DNA of 22,535 nt from a virus. The translations under genes were made by a program, and so were the position numbers. The notes beneath the pieces are model-generated. The model worked only from the letters and a program-made list of their open reading frames with translations, was not told the origin of the DNA and did not search any database. The stretch is from the IMG/VR virus record IMGVR_UViG_3300025120_000616, positions 1-22,535 of that record; one strand, written 5' to 3'. Below, one piece after another: positions 19,564 to 22,535 of this stretch. Within the stretch, counting starts at the first letter, position 1; every line of letters starts with the position of its first letter.

Positions 19564-20651
19564 GTATAAATTTATCACGTTCACCTTTTATAATCGAAAT
19601 TGCGGAAACAGGACAAACAGGAAGCAAGATAGAATTGTTTTTATGGACTACAGGAAGTCAACCTGCTTCACCACAATACACGCTAAGCAAATTAATTCCT
19701 GCTTCTAATAACATAAGCACGTTTTATAATATTTCTCCTTATGTAAAAGAATACTACAACTTTACCACCTGGCAAAATTTATATAATACTTATGATGCTG
19801 CTATAAGCACAGATTACGTTGTGCAGTATGCAGTAAAAAGATATAAGAATGTAGGTGGAACATATACGCTTTTAAGTACGGTTACAGGAGAATTTATGGA
19901 TGGCTATACTGAATTTATGGATGGGATGAATTCAGATTCAGATTTTTATGTATTCCTAGACGAAGGTACATACTTATATAACTACGATTCAGATTTACCA
20001 ACAGATCAAGCCAATGCGATGGCAGGAACTATTGACGTAAACTTTACAGATGTAAATGAATTTATTAGATACACCAACCTAAGAACAGGAGTAATTACAA
20101 ATATTGCTTTTTCATCTTTAGGAATAAAGACTTTTAGCAGAGTACATTTAACTAATATCGCAGATGGAAACAAAGTAGAATTTTTAAGAGGTGCTTCTTT
20201 AAGATGGGCAGGAAAATTTAAGGCACAATGTGAACCTAAATACCAACCTGTACAAGTAGACTTCATAAACAAATACGGTTCCTGGTCTAGGATATTTTTT
20301 CAAAAGGCAAAGTCAAGAAATATAAACGTAAAAGCAGACTCCTATAAATTGAATCCTGCGGCACTTCCATATACGCCATCTAATCAAGGACAAGTAAAAG
20401 AATTTAACAAGACAGGAACGGAAAGCATTAAGCTTAATACAGGATGGGTTAACGATGGCTATGCAGAATATTTGCAACAACTTCTGCTAAGTGAAAAAGT
20501 TACTTTGTTAGATTATGAAAAGAATATTTTATACACACCTGTAAACGTACAAACCAAAAGCTTAAAGAAGCAGACAGGTTTAAATGATGGCACAATGAAT
20601 TACGAACTTACATTCGATTTTGCTTATGATCTAATTAATAACGTAGTATAA
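19560..20651 (+). CDS. Tail structural protein, 363 residues
   Basis: A beta-rich virion protein starting MSINLSRSPFIIEIAETGQT. Visible blocks are KIELFLWTTGSQPASPQYTL, NISPYVKEYYNFTTWQ, VQYAVKRYKNVGGTYTLLST and FINKYGSWSRIFFQKAKSRN. No enzyme or membrane motif is present. It lies between the head-tail joining protein and a long tail protein and resembles, from memory, a conserved tail/baseplate protein of flavobacterial phages. Distal tail, tube or baseplate wedge are the options. Shares one base with the next gene (TAATG). Confidence 0.65.
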   Translation: MSINLSRSPFIIEIAETGQTGSKIELFLWTTGSQPASPQYTLSKLIPASNNISTFYNISPYVKEYYNFTTWQNLYNTYDAAISTDYVVQYAVKRYKNVGGTYTLLSTVTGEFMDGYTEFMDGMNSDSDFYVFLDEGTYLYNYDSDLPTDQANAMAGTIDVNFTDVNEFIRYTNLRTGVITNIAFSSLGIKTFSRVHLTNIADGNKVEFLRGASLRWAGKFKAQCEPKYQPVQVDFINKYGSWSRIFFQKAKSRNINVKADSYKLNPAALPYTPSNQGQVKEFNKTGTESIKLNTGWVNDGYAEYLQQLLLSEKVTLLDYEKNILYTPVNVQTKSLKKQTGLNDGTMNYELTFDFAYDLINNVV

Positions 20652-22535
20652 TGAGAACGGTTCAAGTATACATAGAAGGACAACGCTTAGACTTATTTGA
20701 TGACGAAACTATAAACGTCACAAGTACACAACAAAACGTTCAAGATATTTCAAAAGTATTCACCGACTTTTCGCAATCGTTTAGTGTTCCTGCTTCAGTA
20801 AAGAATAACCAAATCTTTCAACACTTCTACGAGAACGATATTGATAGCACATTAGATTTTAACCTACGGAGAAACGGAAACATAGAAATAGACTTTACAC
20901 CTTTTAGAACAGGAAAGATAAGCCTAGAGAAAGCAGAAGTAAAAAACAATAAAGCTTATTCCTATCAAATAACTTTCTACGGTGAGTTAGTAAGTTTAAA
21001 AGACCAATTTGGAAATGACAATCTTGTAGACTTAACATACTTAAATAATTTAGAACACGAATATTCTGCACTTGAAATAAAAAATAGAATTATAGATGGT
21101 TCTACAGATTACTCTGTTCGCTATCCTTTAATTGTTAATAGGAATTTAACCTATGGAGATGGTGGAAGCACAGACATAAAGCCAAGCACAGGAACAGGTG
21201 CAATACATTATGATGAGTTATTTCCTGCTATTAAGTTGTCGCAGATGTTTGCAGCAATAGGAACAAAATATAGTGTTGCTTTTCAAGGTACTTTTCTAGG
21301 AAGCAAAAGGTATAAAAACGCATTTTTGCAATGTCAAAATAGTGATAGTTTTACTTTTAATACAACTTCAACATTAGCAAATTTAGGCAACCTATATAAA
21401 GATCCATCAAACAACAATACGGCTTTAAACGCTTCAGACTTTTTTAATGAAACTACAGAAACACTTACCATAAGTCAATATAATAATACGGCAACGTTTC
21501 CTAATCCAACACAAAGCGGAGGTGTTTTCCTTTTCCCACGACACATAATAAGACTAAGCGTTCAAAACGTTAGTGTTGCAGATGTAACCTATTACATTGA
21601 TGTGCATTTAAACGGTCAACTTGTACAAACATTAGAAGGCGTTGGCGGTGGTGTTCTTGATGCAGTTAATATTGTAAACAACCAATTAACAACACCAAGA
21701 GAATACAAATTTTTTGTAAGAGCAACTGCTAGTATTGATTTAGATTTATATGTAATATATGAGCAAAGCACGGATTACACTTACGAAGTTTTAGGTATAG
21801 ACCAAGTAGAAACCTTAAGAAACTATTTTCAAGCCAAAGCACCTTATGTAATTACTGCACAAATTAGCGTATTAAATTACTTGCCTAATATGACTGTAGA
21901 AAGTTTCTTTGCAGGTATTTTGAAGATGTTTAATTTAACTTGTTATCCTATAGCTTCAGATATTTATCAAATAGAACCGTTAACGGATTGGTACGATAAA
22001 GGTGCGGTTGTAGACATTACCAAATACACGGATATAGAAAGCATAAACGTAGATAGAATAAAGTTGTATGAAAACATAGAATTTAAGTATCAAGAAAGCG
22101 AGAGCGCAACAAATACAATTTTTAGAGATTTAACCAGTAGAGGATACGGAAATACTTCTGAGAATTTCTCATATGATGGTGGTGATTTTAAAATAGAATT
22201 GCCGTTTGAAAATATGATGATGCAAAAGTTTACAGGTACAAATCTACAGATAGGCGAAACGATAAACACGGATGGGAACAAATACACACCTAAGCCAATG
22301 ATTGTTTATATGTATGACGAACTAGCTGCGGATTGGAGTTTTAACGATGGTGCGCATACTGCACAAAGTGAATATATGCCTTTCGGGCAAGACTTGATAG
22401 ATTCAAACATAAATTACACGCTAAACTTTAACGCAGACATTTCTACATTGCTAGATGCAATTATCCCAAATACTTTATTTAGTGTTTATTATTCACCTTA
22501 TCTAAGCAACCTTTACAATTTAAAGAATAGAGAAA
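20651..22535 (+). CDS. Long tail/baseplate protein, 3' end missing
   Basis: The frame from ATG 20651 stays open to the right edge, giving at least 628 residues. It begins MRTVQVYIEGQRLDLFDDET, then DISKVFTDFSQSFSVPAS, a segment I associate with tail proteins of flavobacterial phages. The rest is Asn/Thr/Tyr-rich beta structure with ISVLNYLPNMTVESFFAGIL and KMFNLTCYPIASDIYQIEPL, a helix-strand unit reminiscent of baseplate hub proteins. Its length and place at the end of the tail block fit a hub, fibre or tail-tip role. The protein may be much longer than seen; domains at its end are unknown. Confidence 0.75.
   Translation, partial: MRTVQVYIEGQRLDLFDDETINVTSTQQNVQDISKVFTDFSQSFSVPASVKNNQIFQHFYENDIDSTLDFNLRRNGNIEIDFTPFRTGKISLEKAEVKNNKAYSYQITFYGELVSLKDQFGNDNLVDLTYLNNLEHEYSALEIKNRIIDGSTDYSVRYPLIVNRNLTYGDGGSTDIKPSTGTGAIHYDELFPAIKLSQMFAAIGTKYSVAFQGTFLGSKRYKNAFLQCQNSDSFTFNTTSTLANLGNLYKDPSNNNTALNASDFFNETTETLTISQYNNTATFPNPTQSGGVFLFPRHIIRLSVQNVSVADVTYYIDVHLNGQLVQTLEGVGGGVLDAVNIVNNQLTTPREYKFFVRATASIDLDLYVIYEQSTDYTYEVLGIDQVETLRNYFQAKAPYVITAQISVLNYLPNMTVESFFAGILKMFNLTCYPIASDIYQIEPLTDWYDKGAVVDITKYTDIESINVDRIKLYENIEFKYQESESATNTIFRDLTSRGYGNTSENFSYDGGDFKIELPFENMMMQKFTGTNLQIGETINTDGNKYTPKPMIVYMYDELAADWSFNDGAHTAQSEYMPFGQDLIDSNINYTLNFNADISTLLDAIIPNTLFSVYYSPYLSNLYNLKNRE

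Noticed and set aside
1-22535. tRNA genes, CRISPR arrays, integrase or insertion sequences
   Set aside because: Scanned by eye for conserved tRNA T-arm patterns, spaced repeats and recombinase motifs; none was found.

Overview
The window is a stretch of a tailed double-stranded DNA phage (or prophage) that infects Bacteroidota, probably the class Flavobacteriia. It is AT-rich, and every gene I can support lies on the + strand. Genes are packed with ATGA or TAATG overlaps. Shine-Dalgarno sequences are scarce, and the clear promoters match the Bacteroidota -7 element TAnnTTTG. No integrase, tRNA, CRISPR array or insertion sequence was seen, so a lytic or temperate lifestyle cannot be decided.

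Layout. 2-4275 is a virion block: the end of a small structural gene, a portal protein with an extra C-terminal domain, a head-tail connector, and two surface proteins (one LamG lectin-like). 4280-5767 is a lysis cassette of two tiny membrane proteins, a holin, an amidase endolysin and a predicted one-piece spanin, followed by a metallophosphoesterase (5764-6795). 6796-6880 is a promoter region with paired repeats. 6881-8109 is an early block of very small unknown proteins. 8093-12053 is the replication and DNA-processing block: DnaA-like HTH protein, initiator-like protein, DnaB/RecA-type helicase, a short C5-cytosine methyltransferase, a zinc ribbon, NinG and a PD-(D/E)XK protein. A structured leader with a terminator (8460-8561) sits inside this block. 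12119-13669 is a recombination operon: ERF annealing protein, YqaJ-type exonuclease, a ribbon-helix-helix protein and an SSB-like protein, closed by a terminator at 13691-13718. 13795 onward is probably the late operon: sigma factor, small proteins, ParB-methyltransferase fusion, small and large terminase, tail assembly chaperone, tail completion proteins and tail or baseplate proteins running off the right end.

The genes fit a simple programme. The host polymerase would read the TAnnTTTG promoters at about 6850, 8460 and 12083 to make early and replication proteins. The last promoter, at about 13772, makes a phage sigma factor, and the packaging and morphogenesis genes then follow with no further recognisable host promoter. 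Major capsid protein and tape measure are not in the window.

The two most interesting signals are (1) a tail assembly chaperone whose last ~90 codons are open in two frames, with a T9 slippery run and a protein-like -1 frame that ends exactly at the next start codon, and (2) an ~80-nt leader between the DnaA-like and initiator-like genes that can fold as an H-type pseudoknot ending in an intrinsic terminator and that encloses a 13-codon mini-ORF.
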